In this document: piece after piece, positions 51,859 to 60,603 of the stretch
How the letters are laid out: each line of letters begins with the position of its first letter
Position numbering within the stretch: the stretch's first letter is position 1
From: JAAOII01 sp965207705
GTDB lineage: Bacteria; Pseudomonadota; Gammaproteobacteria; CBDBNL01; JAAOII01
DNA length: 64,000 nucleotides
Direction of reading: 5' to 3'
Assembly (NCBI GenBank): GCA_965207705.1
Contig: OZ242292.1
Location: 248,001-312,000, forward strand
Position numbers and translations under genes: made by a program
The notes under the pieces: model-generated
What the model was told of the DNA's origin: nothing
The model's database searches: none
The model's input: only the letters and a program-made list of their open reading frames with translations

Positions 51859-52995
51859 CTACACCTCTCTTAAATGCTGAGCTGCTTGTTCGGGGCTTAT
51901 GTCCCTTTGCGCTTCGGCAAACACTTCAAAGCCCGCCATATATTTACGCTTAATATTGTCCAATAAGGGCGGATAAAAATGGCAATGCAATAGCCGTCCT
52001 TCACTCACGCTTTGCTTGTTGCAGCCGCCATGCCAGCCCATCATATAAGGGAAAATCCTATTAAATAACCTGTCGTACTTATTAGTTAGTTCCTTGAATA
52101 TTTCTGCCAAAGCAACACTTGCCTCATCATCAATATCTGTTAGTTGCAAAAACGAACGGCGTGGCAATAACAGTGTTTCGTAGGGCCAGTAAGCCCAATA
52201 AGGAATTAACACCGTCCAATGTTCATTACGCAGAACAATCCTCTCATCTTGTTTTTCTTCTGCCTCCAAGTAGTCACTCAATAACGCTCGCCCATGACTT
52301 TTATAGTAGTTATCTTGCTGCAGATGCTCTGCGGCAACAATATTAGGAATATAGTCGGTAGCCCATATTTGTCCATGTGGATGTGGGTTTGAGCAACCAA
52401 CCATAGCCCCTTTATTCTCAAATATTTGCACATAGGAATAAACCTTGCCTAATTCTTCGCTCTGCACCGCCCATTGTGAAATTATCTTGCCAATCTCAGC
52501 AGTCGTCATATTAGCCAAGTGGATGTTGTGTTTTGGACTATAACATATAACTCGGCAGACGCCTTTTACTTTGCTACGGATAAAAAAATCGTTATTCTTG
52601 CCTTTGTGAGTGTGTGTAGTTATATCAGTAATTGCGCCAACATCGCCAACATTTAATATTTCTGGGGAATCTGAGCTAAGCAGCGCCGGGAAGTCGTTAT
52701 CAAAAACATATACATCTTTGTAATCAGGATTTCTCTCTCCTTTACTCTCTCCGCTTTCTTTTCCGCTTTCTTTTACTTTTCCTTTTCCTTCTCCTTCTCC
52801 CTTTCCGCCTCTAGGCGAACGGAAATTTCGCGGGCATAAATAACATTGCGGGTCATATACTGGAATTGCCTCGTCCTTTAGCGCGCCTGACGCTTGCTCA
52901 GAGTCTCCCTGCCATGGGCGTTGCGTCCTTTGCGAGGAAACTACTATCCATTCTCCACTCAAGGAATTATAGCGGCGATGAGGATGAGCACTCAT
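51859..52995 (-). CDS. galT: Galactose-1-phosphate uridylyltransferase
   Basis: GalT swaps UMP between UDP-glucose and galactose-1-phosphate in the Leloir pathway. The 378-aa protein has HRRYNSLSGEWIVVSSQRTQ near the start, zinc ligand CYLCPRN, the active site MVGCSNPHPHGQIWA (HxH) and the second block YMMGWHGGCN with HCHFYPPLL. After residue 60 there is a Gly/Lys/Glu-rich repetitive insertion (KGEGEGKGKVKESGKESGES). Its ATG overlaps the galK stop as TAATG, so the two are coupled. Confidence 0.95.
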   Translation of the reverse strand: MSAHPHRRYNSLSGEWIVVSSQRTQRPWQGDSEQASGALKDEAIPVYDPQCYLCPRNFRSPRGGKGEGEGKGKVKESGKESGESKGERNPDYKDVYVFDNDFPALLSSDSPEILNVGDVGAITDITTHTHKGKNNDFFIRSKVKGVCRVICYSPKHNIHLANMTTAEIGKIISQWAVQSEELGKVYSYVQIFENKGAMVGCSNPHPHGQIWATDYIPNIVAAEHLQQDNYYKSHGRALLSDYLEAEEKQDERIVLRNEHWTVLIPYWAYWPYETLLLPRRSFLQLTDIDDEASVALAEIFKELTNKYDRLFNRIFPYMMGWHGGCNKQSVSEGRLLHCHFYPPLLDNIKRKYMAGFEVFAEAQRDISPEQAAQHLREV

Positions 52996-54332
52996 TAAGC
53001 GGGCTTTAGTTCTCGCGCTCCATCATAAGGAGTGGCATCTAATATGGTGGCATCTAACGATGTCTTTTCTTTATACATCTTTTTTATTTGTTCCACATAT
53101 TCATCAACCCCATCTTTGGCTACCAACGCCAGAATACAACCAGTAAATCCGCCACCCGTCATACGCGCCCCAAGGACGGCAGGATGTTTCACACTCTCAT
53201 CCACCAGTGTATCCAGCTCATAGCCACTTACTTCATAATCATATCTTAATGAAGAGTGACTCTGGTTAAGCAGTTCAGCAAAACTATTCATATCTCCAGT
53301 TGTCAGAGCCACCACCGCATCATTAACCCGTTGTGTTTCGCTTAGTATATGCCTCGCTCGTTTATGTAGAGTTTCGTTGCCATTTAGCTGGATTATATCA
53401 AGAACTTGGCTATGCTTATCAGCAGGAATATCACATAGATTGTTAACTTTAAATTTATCCTTAACTAAACTAAGGCATTCAGAGGACTCGGCGCGCCGTT
53501 GATTGTATGCGGTTTCTGCTAGGTTGCGCGGCTTACTGCTATTAACTATTAATAATTTATAATCTCCCCAGTTTGGAGTAATGTAATCACAATCCAGAGT
53601 TTGGCAGTCAAGTAGCATCACTCTGTCTTTTTTCCCTAACGCCACGGCGCCTTGATCCATAGTGCCGCAATTGACCTTATTAAAAGACACCTCGCTTCTA
53701 TGACATAACAGAGCAGTGGCTATACGATTAGCATTATCATCTTCTTCATGTCTAAAGTTGTGCATGCTTTGCACTGCCATGGCGGTTGCCAATAATATAG
53801 ATGATGAGCTTGACAATGATGAACCTATTGGCATGTTGCCCCAATATAGCAATTCCATTTCCCGCAGCTTAATGCCCAGTTTTTGGTATTCAAGCAGAAC
53901 TCCTTTAGGATAATTAGCCCAACCGTGTTTAGGGTCGTAGGTAATATCGTCTAATGCCACCCTAACTTTTTCTTGTTTATTAGCCGAGTGCATAACAACA
54001 GAAAGCGGGTGAGAGTAATTACAAGTGGGGCTGCTATTTTCAAAATTATAAGCGCCTTCGTTCATCCCTTCATTCATATCGGCAGGTTCCATAAGCGCAG
54101 GCATTAGACGCGCCGCTACATAAGTTCCAGCTGATATTGCGGCAGGCAGCACCTTGCCGCCACAATAATCAATATGGTCTCCCATAAGGTTTACCCTACC
54201 AGGAGCAAAGAAATATCTTATAGCGTCATTAGTGGAAGATGAATCCCCATTAGTAGAAGAACTCGGGGAATATGGAAATGCCTCTGCAAATTTCTTTTGT
54301 ACCTGTTGAAGATTTAAATCATGCCCACTCAT
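52995..54332 (-). CDS. galK: Galactokinase
   Basis: GalK phosphorylates galactose with ATP. From the ATG at 54332 (MSGHDLNLQQVQ) it is 445 aa, longer than the usual 380-400 because of Ser/Thr/Asn insertions near residue 22 and an NEGMNEG repeat near 75. Motif 1 is APGRVNLMGDHIDYCGG, where the galactose-contact Glu of E. coli is Asp. Motif 2 is GSSLSSSSSILLATA, the catalytic Asp is in CGTMDQGAVALGK, and motif 3 is GARMTGGGFTGCILAL. The frame up to 54383 reads through a palindrome. No galE or galM is nearby. Confidence 0.93.
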   Translation of the reverse strand: MSGHDLNLQQVQKKFAEAFPYSPSSSTNGDSSSTNDAIRYFFAPGRVNLMGDHIDYCGGKVLPAAISAGTYVAARLMPALMEPADMNEGMNEGAYNFENSSPTCNYSHPLSVVMHSANKQEKVRVALDDITYDPKHGWANYPKGVLLEYQKLGIKLREMELLYWGNMPIGSSLSSSSSILLATAMAVQSMHNFRHEEDDNANRIATALLCHRSEVSFNKVNCGTMDQGAVALGKKDRVMLLDCQTLDCDYITPNWGDYKLLIVNSSKPRNLAETAYNQRRAESSECLSLVKDKFKVNNLCDIPADKHSQVLDIIQLNGNETLHKRARHILSETQRVNDAVVALTTGDMNSFAELLNQSHSSLRYDYEVSGYELDTLVDESVKHPAVLGARMTGGGFTGCILALVAKDGVDEYVEQIKKMYKEKTSLDATILDATPYDGARELKPA

Positions 54333-54368
54333 AGAATTGTATGCCGAATATATTATATTATTTCTATT

Positions 54369-54401
54369 GTAGGGGCGGCGCATGGCTCGCCCCTCCAGAA
54401 G
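54369..54401. repeat. Dispersed palindromic element upstream of galK
   Basis: GTAGGGGCGGCGCATGGCTC then GCCCCTCCAGAAGTC. Arms AGGGGCG/CGCCCCT, a diverged copy of the family. It lies about 40 bp upstream of the galK start. Confidence 0.7.
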
Positions 54402-54429
54402 TCATATTATGAATTCCGATACCGCATAA

Positions 54430-55107
54430 TTATTTTTTAGTATTATGCGTAAATCTGCCCATTACATTATTCACTTCATCCCAACCTCCAAGGCACAGCC
54501 ATTCATTAACAATCTTACAAAATAACTCAGCTGTCTTGCGGGCATCATACAAGGCAGAATGCGCCTCCTCATTGTCAAAGTCAATTTTTGCTTTGTCACA
54601 TGCCAAAGAAAGAATGGTCTGTCCGTAGGCAAGCGCTCCTATGGTTACTGTGTCCAGCACGGAAAAAGCATGAAAAGGATTGCTGTCCTCCAATTTAGAC
54701 CTTGTTACCGCCTCTCTTAAGAAAGATAAATCAAAATGCGCATTATGCCCCACCAAAATCGCCCTCTTACATCTGCTGATTTTGAGTTCTTTAGATATTT
54801 CAGCAAAAACATCCTTCATTACATCTGTTTCATCACGTGGAAATCTTAAAGGATAGTCGGGGTCAATACGATTAATCTCCAACGCTTCTTTCTCAATGAT
54901 AGAGCCAGCATGAGGGATGATGTGGTCACAAATCTCGCGACCTATAGTGATTAAACCACCATCATTAATCTCAAGAAATACCGCAGCTATCTCTAACAGA
55001 GGGTTTTGTAGCGGATCAGTGCCACCAGTTTCTATGTCTACGACTACTGGCAGAAAGCCACGAAACCTCTTATACATGGGGCTGGCTTTAGTATAAGAAC
55101 GTGTCAT
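54430..55107 (-). CDS. rnt: Ribonuclease T
   Basis: DEDDh 3'-5' exoribonuclease that trims tRNA and other RNA 3' ends. The 225-aa sequence has Exo I VVVDIETGGTDP (Asp, Glu), Exo II ILVGHNAHFDLSFL (Asp) and Exo III NEEAHSALYDARKTAELF (His, Asp). The block FSVLDTVTIGALAYGQTILS is typical of RNase T. It starts 28 bp after pyrC on the same strand. Confidence 0.95.
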   Translation of the reverse strand: MTRSYTKASPMYKRFRGFLPVVVDIETGGTDPLQNPLLEIAAVFLEINDGGLITIGREICDHIIPHAGSIIEKEALEINRIDPDYPLRFPRDETDVMKDVFAEISKELKISRCKRAILVGHNAHFDLSFLREAVTRSKLEDSNPFHAFSVLDTVTIGALAYGQTILSLACDKAKIDFDNEEAHSALYDARKTAELFCKIVNEWLCLGGWDEVNNVMGRFTHNTKK

Positions 55108-55134
55108 TTGTAGTGTTTGGTAGTTATATATTCA

Positions 55135-56229
55135 TTAGTCATCAACATCAGTTACCCTCCATTTTAGTGTTTCGCCAGCTGCCATAGGAATAAATGTATC
55201 TATGACACCAACTTGGGTGGAAATGGTTTGCGGGACTGGATTCTCTTGCATCTGGATGGTTATTTTATCCTGTGCTACGGGAAAGCGGTAAAAATTTGCG
55301 CCATTAACAGAAGTAAAATCAGCAAGGTTATCTAATGCTCCAAGTTCATCAAATATCTGGGTGATTATCTCCATCAAAAACGGAGCACTGAATACTCCAG
55401 CGCACCCGCAGGAACTCTCTTTGTTTTCCTTAGTATGAGGGGCAGAGTCGCTGCCAAGGAAGGCGCGCGGAAAATTATCTATTGCTAAAGAGTTTAGAGC
55501 GGCGCGGTCTTCTTCGCGTTTTAATATTGGCTTGCAGTATAAATGGGGCTTAATTGTTTCGCCCAGCATGTCGTTACGGTTATACCATAGGTGCTGTGGG
55601 GTTATGGTGGCGGCGGTTTTGTCTCCCGCCTCTTTTAGATAAGCAACCGCTTCTTTGCTGCTAATATGTTCCATAGTTATACGCAGTTCAGGGAAGTTAG
55701 CGCGCACTTTAGTGAGAGTTGTTTCTATAAAAATTCCTTCACGCTCAAAAACATCATCTTGTGGATTAGAAGATTCTCCATGCACTAAAAGCGGTATATC
55801 TAATTCTTGCATCTTATCCAACACTGCAAAGCAATTGGTTATATCGGTAACTCCGTTGGCGGAATTGGTGGTAACTCCTTGCGGATACCACTTAACTGCA
55901 AAGAAATTTGCTATGTTAGTTGCTGCCATTATTTCCTCCGTTGTAGTTTCGTCTGTAAGATACATTGTCAACAGCGGTTGTAGTTTGCTGTTGGCACTAA
56001 GGTGTTTGGCAATCTCTTTGCCATAGTTTGCAACAGAGGACGCAGTAGTCAACGGACGCAACAGATTAGGCATCACCACACACCTACCAAAGCAACGTTC
56101 ACTCGCAGCTATGGTTAATGGCAACACATCCCCTTCCCGCCAATGAACGTGCCAATCGTCAGGACGCGGGATGGATATTTTAGGATGCAGTGGCGCTTCT
56201 TCCTTCTGTGTTTCCTGCTTTGGCTTCAT
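55135..56229 (-). CDS. pyrC: Dihydroorotase (class II)
   Basis: PyrC closes carbamoyl-aspartate to dihydroorotate in pyrimidine synthesis. The zinc ligands are visible: DDWHVHWREGDVLP (HxH), the carboxylated Lys in FAVKWYPQGVTTNS, His in PLLVHGESSNPQDD, His in ITMEHISSKEAV, and the catalytic Asp in FLGSDSAPHTKENKE. 364 aa is slightly over the usual 345 because of a Lys/Glu-rich start. The start overlaps the 3' end of the PhyH gene by 50 bp. Confidence 0.97.
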   Translation of the reverse strand: MKPKQETQKEEAPLHPKISIPRPDDWHVHWREGDVLPLTIAASERCFGRCVVMPNLLRPLTTASSVANYGKEIAKHLSANSKLQPLLTMYLTDETTTEEIMAATNIANFFAVKWYPQGVTTNSANGVTDITNCFAVLDKMQELDIPLLVHGESSNPQDDVFEREGIFIETTLTKVRANFPELRITMEHISSKEAVAYLKEAGDKTAATITPQHLWYNRNDMLGETIKPHLYCKPILKREEDRAALNSLAIDNFPRAFLGSDSAPHTKENKESSCGCAGVFSAPFLMEIITQIFDELGALDNLADFTSVNGANFYRFPVAQDKITIQMQENPVPQTISTQVGVIDTFIPMAAGETLKWRVTDVDD

Positions 56230-57004
56230 CCAATATCTGAGGGTATGGATAGTCGTAGCCCAACAATTGTTTTAAAATAGGGCTGGCGCTATCAATTACC
56301 GATTGTTTGACGCCACGTTTTTGATCCTCCATAGGCTTAATGAATTTAGGCAGATACTGAATTAAAATTCCTGTTCTGTCATGGTCGCTATTATTTGGCA
56401 TAGCGCAATGCCAAGTCATTCCAAAGAACACAGCCACATCTCCTGGTTGACCAGTAATCCTGGCTGCCTTGTCATAAAACTCTTTCTCGTCTTTTTCGTT
56501 GGGGTAGCGACACAAATTTTGTGATTTGGGAAGTATCGCAGTTCCTCCACTTTCTACGCTAAACTCGTCTAACATCACTGTAACCTGACAATTTAGGGGG
56601 AAACTCGGGTTGATATTATGTGGAAAACTTTCCCTTTTATACATATCCCAATAAGGGTAATCTATGTGGGGTTCTTGTCCTGGTCCTCCTGGAAGGATGC
56701 GATTTGCAGCAATGGAACCAAGGCAGAATTCATTGCCAAGGAACTTGCCAACCAGCTCTATTACTTTAGGATGCTGCACCATATCAACGAATACGTCTCC
56801 TTTGTTTAGCAGATTCCAAACCCTTCTTTGTAAAGCCACTTTATCGCCACTTTTACCTTGAAAGTGAGTGACTGTATCTGCTTCTTTGCTTTCTGCCATT
56901 ATTATGTCTCTCGCTTCTTTAACCTTTGCTGCGTCAAAAAGCTGAGGGAGAACTAAATAGCCCGCGCCTGTCATTAATTCCTGGACTTGATTTTCTGTAG
57001 TCAT
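56180..57004 (-). CDS. Phytanoyl-CoA dioxygenase family protein
   Basis: A 274-aa Fe(II)/2-oxoglutarate dioxygenase-like protein. The iron ligands appear as HxD in EPHIDYPYWDMY (about 124) and the distal His in GMTWHCAMPNNSDHDRTGIL, with Arg in HDRTG for 2-oxoglutarate. The N-terminal GYLVLPQLFDAAKVKEARDI is typical of PhyH. Substrates in bacteria are varied small molecules and are not predictable here. A ribosome-binding site (AGGTAAT) precedes the ATG. It overlaps pyrC. Confidence 0.85.
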   Translation of the reverse strand: MTTENQVQELMTGAGYLVLPQLFDAAKVKEARDIIMAESKEADTVTHFQGKSGDKVALQRRVWNLLNKGDVFVDMVQHPKVIELVGKFLGNEFCLGSIAANRILPGGPGQEPHIDYPYWDMYKRESFPHNINPSFPLNCQVTVMLDEFSVESGGTAILPKSQNLCRYPNEKDEKEFYDKAARITGQPGDVAVFFGMTWHCAMPNNSDHDRTGILIQYLPKFIKPMEDQKRGVKQSVIDSASPILKQLLGYDYPYPQILDEAKAGNTEGRSATAS

Positions 57005-57151
57005 TGTCTATTACCTGTGGTTCTAAATATGGTTATGCTTATATTATAGGAAACTTTAATGCAAAGTCAAGAAAGTTTTTTTGATTAATATTTGTGGGGG
57101 TTCTTGATAGCCGTCTCCTCTATTTCTCCCCTCCTATCCTCCTATATACCC

Positions 57152-57973
57152 CTATTCCTTATTAGCAGCGGCTACTTTTGCTTTATATTCACTGATAAGT
57201 TGCTGATTGCCTGCCACTACAGAATAATCGGCAGCTGGGTCAGTCGTGGAATAATCTTTGATGTCTCTATGATCCTCACTTTCTATAATCTCTGAGCCAT
57301 CCAAAGAGCAAACAAAACCACCTGCTTCTTTTATAAGCATAATCGCCATTGGCATCAACATACCCATATTAGGGCTGCAAAACATATCTAATCTACCAGC
57401 AGCGCAATCAATTAAATCTAACAGAGGCGAACCACTGGATATTACTAATGCGGCATCTTGGTGGATAAATTGTGGTATCTTACTTTCCTTATCACTTGTA
57501 ATAGCAAGAGTCATTCCCTCCATTTTTCCTGTTAGGTTGACACGTAACCTATGGGTTCTACTATGCGCGCCACTATTTAACCTGCTCCAATAATAGCTGC
57601 CTTGAACTGGTTCAAAAATTAAAATCTTGTGTAGCCGTTTATTAAGATAGCTCACAGCAAGCACACTCCAGCGCTCTAATCCTTTGCGATAGCTTATATC
57701 TTCAACAATAGGGAAGTAACGCCAGTAGTGCTCACTATATGATTCTTCATAAGATTTCATTGGCATTACTTCGTCATCCGGTAGGATAAGCTTTTCTCGG
57801 GGCAAGAAATTTTCAAGCTCCGCAGCGAAATTCTCTTGCTGCTTTGCGCGGTATGTGGCTAACCTTTCTTCTCCAAGATACTTGGGGGCTAGCTCTGTTT
57901 GTTTAATTCTTAAGAATGAAGCAAGTGGGCGGATAAAACGATAAACTGTATTTATGGTGGGTTCACTAATCAT
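57152..57973 (-). CDS. Degenerate inositol-monophosphatase/CysQ-like protein
   Basis: A 273-aa protein whose C-terminal fold resembles IMPase-type phosphatases (SGSPLLDLIDCAAGRLDMFC; IMLIKEAGGFVCSLDGSEI; YSVVAGNQQLI). The metal-binding motifs look lost. Where DPIDGT should be it reads FPIVEDISYRKGLERW. Where WDxAxG should be it reads MGMLMPMAIMLIKEAGG. The Glu-Glu motif may correspond to LILPDDE. It is probably a non-catalytic or re-purposed member. It lies between serC and the PhyH gene on the same strand. Confidence 0.6.
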   Translation of the reverse strand: MISEPTINTVYRFIRPLASFLRIKQTELAPKYLGEERLATYRAKQQENFAAELENFLPREKLILPDDEVMPMKSYEESYSEHYWRYFPIVEDISYRKGLERWSVLAVSYLNKRLHKILIFEPVQGSYYWSRLNSGAHSRTHRLRVNLTGKMEGMTLAITSDKESKIPQFIHQDAALVISSGSPLLDLIDCAAGRLDMFCSPNMGMLMPMAIMLIKEAGGFVCSLDGSEIIESEDHRDIKDYSTTDPAADYSVVAGNQQLISEYKAKVAAANKE

Positions 57974-58041
57974 AAACCCATTTTATAGGAAAGATTACCA
58001 ACTTACTTGATTTGGACGCTGCTATATCAATTAGTTATCAA

Positions 58042-59199
58042 TTAGTGTCTAAAATCTTTCATAAACGAACAAAAATCTATAACATCTTCTTCTCTCATTG
58101 CATTGTATATGCTCGCCCTTATTCCGCCCAGAATTTTATGTCCCTTGAGGTTAATAAAACCATTATCCTCCGCATCTTTAATGAACTTCTCTTCTAATGA
58201 TTTATCCGCTAGTTCAAAAACAATATTGGTTAAAGAGCGATACTCAGGGGTTATATGATTGACATAGAAGTCATCACTTTCATCTATCGCTTTATACAAA
58301 GCATTAGCTTTGCGCTGATTAATTTTGCTCAGTTCTAAAACCCCGCCTTTATCTATAATCCACTCGCACACGAGGTTACAAACATACTCAGCAAAAGTAT
58401 TAGGCGTATTAAACAAAGAATTATGCTCATGCGCTGTTTGATAATTTAATATCCCTGGTGTTTCTTCCCTTGCCTTACTCTTTAAAAGCTCGCGGCTAAT
58501 GCTAACAAATGTAACGCCTGCTACGCCAAGGTTTTTTTGAGCGCAAGCATAAGCCAAATCAAAACGAGAGAAATCCAAAGGATAAGCGGCAATACAACTT
58601 GACACATCAGCAACTATGGGCAGATTTCCCACCTGGGGAATTTCAGGCAACATAATTCCATCAATCGTCTCGTTATGACAATAATGAAAGTAATCACCCT
58701 TTTGATGCCACTTATCATTTTCATCGGGGTTTATTGTCTGTAATTGCGCTGCATCTTTATTCTCATTTTTATAAGGCATGGTTAATTCGGCATCATCAAC
58801 CTCTGGCATAATTAAGAATTTTTTATCATCAAACAGCACTGATGTGGTGCTGGTTATATTGCGCGCCATTCTCTCCGCCATAGCCGACCAATAGCCGCTT
58901 ATCAGATACACGGACTTCCCTCCTTCTTGCGCGCTGCGAGTTAGGTTAAGAGGAACCGCAGAAAATTGTCCGCGCGCTCCGCCAGACATTAAAAGAATCT
59001 CATGCTCTTTAGGTATGTTTAAAATATTGCGCAGATTAACCTGCAATTGGTTATGTAGTTGTAAAAAAGCATCTGAGCGATGACTTATCTCCATAATTGA
59101 AACACCACTTGCTTGCCAGTCCAGTAACTCTTGCTTAATTTGAGTTAATACCTCAAACGGAAGAGCCGCAGGACCAGGAGAAAAATTAATTTTCCGCAT
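58042..59199 (-). CDS. serC: Phosphoserine aminotransferase
   Basis: SerC converts 3-phosphohydroxypyruvate and glutamate to phosphoserine, and also acts in PLP synthesis. The 385-aa protein starts INFSPGPAALPFEVL. It shows VSIMEISHRSDAFLQLH, ILLMSGGARGQFSAVPLNL (usually GGATxQF), VADVSSCIAAYPLDFSRFDL and the PLP-Lys segment YACAQKNLGVAGVTFV. The C-terminal GHKILGGIRASIYNAM closes the family pattern. Confidence 0.96.
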   Translation of the reverse strand: MRKINFSPGPAALPFEVLTQIKQELLDWQASGVSIMEISHRSDAFLQLHNQLQVNLRNILNIPKEHEILLMSGGARGQFSAVPLNLTRSAQEGGKSVYLISGYWSAMAERMARNITSTTSVLFDDKKFLIMPEVDDAELTMPYKNENKDAAQLQTINPDENDKWHQKGDYFHYCHNETIDGIMLPEIPQVGNLPIVADVSSCIAAYPLDFSRFDLAYACAQKNLGVAGVTFVSISRELLKSKAREETPGILNYQTAHEHNSLFNTPNTFAEYVCNLVCEWIIDKGGVLELSKINQRKANALYKAIDESDDFYVNHITPEYRSLTNIVFELADKSLEEKFIKDAEDNGFINLKGHKILGGIRASIYNAMREEDVIDFCSFMKDFRH

Positions 59200-59250
59200 A
59201 ATAAAACTATAGCCGCCTGATTATATTGCAATCATATTGCTACTATATTG

Positions 59251-60588
59251 CTACATCGCAAGATTACGAATGTCGCCAAGCAAGTTTGATATGTACGAAG
59301 TAAATTTAGCTCCATCCACTCCATTTACAGCGCGATGGTCATAAGAAAGCGCCAGAGGCATCATCAGACGTGGCACTAAATGCTCGCCCTGATATACCGG
59401 AACTTTATTCACTCGTGAAACCCCTAAGATAGCCACCTCAGGAATATTAATAATTGGCGTAAATTGTCTGCCGCCAGCAGCTCCCAAACTTGAAAGAGTG
59501 ATGCACCCGCCCTTCATATCATTGGCGGTTATGCGGCGATTGCGCGCCCTATCTACAATGCTTGAAACCTCTGCCGCCAACTCCCAAATATTCTTTTTAT
59601 CCACATCTTTTATTACGGGAACCATGAGCCCCGCTGGAGTATCCACTGCCATTCCTATATGATAGTAGTGCTTTTGAATAATTGTGTTGCCTCGTAATGA
59701 AACATTAAATTGAGGTAATTCTTGCAGGGTTAAAGCCAATGCTTTTAACAAAAATGGAATAGGAGTGAGCTTGATATTCTTCTGCTCTGCCAATGACTTC
59801 TGCATCTTACGAAAGTTCTCTAAATCTGTAACATCGGCATCTTCAAACTGGGTAACATGAGGCGCGGTTAACCATGCCCTTTGCATATTGTCAGCCGTAA
59901 GAGATTTAATCTTGTCCATCGGCAATTCTTCAACTTTGCCAAAAGCGGCAAAATCCACCACAGGAGCTGCGGTTATAGAAGACGTAGTTGTCGCGCCACT
60001 TAATCTCTGCTTAATGTATTGCTGAACATCCTCTTTTAATATTCTTCCATTAGCCCCACTACCAGTAACTTGGTTTAAATCTGCCCCTAATTCACGCGCC
60101 ATCTTGCGCACCGCGGGACCTGCATAATAATCGTCCATTGGCGCGGGTAATTTAGTGGGCTCATATCCTACATGTTTATCAGGCATAGCAGCGCTCACCC
60201 CTGCGGCTGAAGTTGGAGCTGGCGCTGGAGCTTTGGCTGGAGTAGGCGTAGATGTTTCAGCTGGGGCTGGGGCAGGTGCTTCTGCTGGCACAGATGTTTC
60301 CGCTGGAGCAGGCGTTTCCGCTGGAGCAGGCGTAGATGTTTCAGCTGGGGCAGCATCAGAGGCATTCAATTCTGCTACCTCACTCCCTTCCTTAACCTTA
60401 TCCCCTACTTTAACCTTAACCTCAATTATTTCTCCTGCTTGCGGACATGGCACTTCCATAGATGCTTTATCACTTTCCAACACCACTAATGCCTGTTCTT
60501 TGTCAACCTTATCCCCTTTGGCTATAAGAACTTCTATTACTTCTACTGCTTCGTCTGTTCCTATGTTTGGGATCTTTATGATTGTCAT
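59251..60588 (-). CDS. aceF: Pyruvate dehydrogenase E2 (dihydrolipoyl acetyltransferase)
   Basis: E2 core of pyruvate dehydrogenase. The 445-aa protein has one lipoyl domain (lipoyl-Lys in VVLESDKASMEVPCP, about 43) and an Ala/Pro/Glu/Thr-rich linker with repeated PAPAET words (about 78-130). The E3-binding domain is AGPAVRKMARELGADLNQV. The catalytic domain contains SYDHRAVNGVDGAKF with the active His. Enteric AceF often has three lipoyl domains; here there is one. It begins 15 bp after aceE, in one operon. Confidence 0.97.
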   Translation of the reverse strand: MTIIKIPNIGTDEAVEVIEVLIAKGDKVDKEQALVVLESDKASMEVPCPQAGEIIEVKVKVGDKVKEGSEVAELNASDAAPAETSTPAPAETPAPAETSVPAEAPAPAPAETSTPTPAKAPAPAPTSAAGVSAAMPDKHVGYEPTKLPAPMDDYYAGPAVRKMARELGADLNQVTGSGANGRILKEDVQQYIKQRLSGATTTSSITAAPVVDFAAFGKVEELPMDKIKSLTADNMQRAWLTAPHVTQFEDADVTDLENFRKMQKSLAEQKNIKLTPIPFLLKALALTLQELPQFNVSLRGNTIIQKHYYHIGMAVDTPAGLMVPVIKDVDKKNIWELAAEVSSIVDRARNRRITANDMKGGCITLSSLGAAGGRQFTPIINIPEVAILGVSRVNKVPVYQGEHLVPRLMMPLALSYDHRAVNGVDGAKFTSYISNLLGDIRNLAM

Positions 60589-60603
60589 TTTAGAATAATA
60601 CGT

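Noticed and set aside
54333..54383. N-terminal extension of galK (MRRPYNRN...)
   Set aside because: It reads through a palindromic element; the family-like start is the ATG at 54332.
60155..60598. 147-codon Gly/Ala/Val-rich plus-strand frame
   Set aside because: It is antisense to the Ala/Pro linker of aceF.
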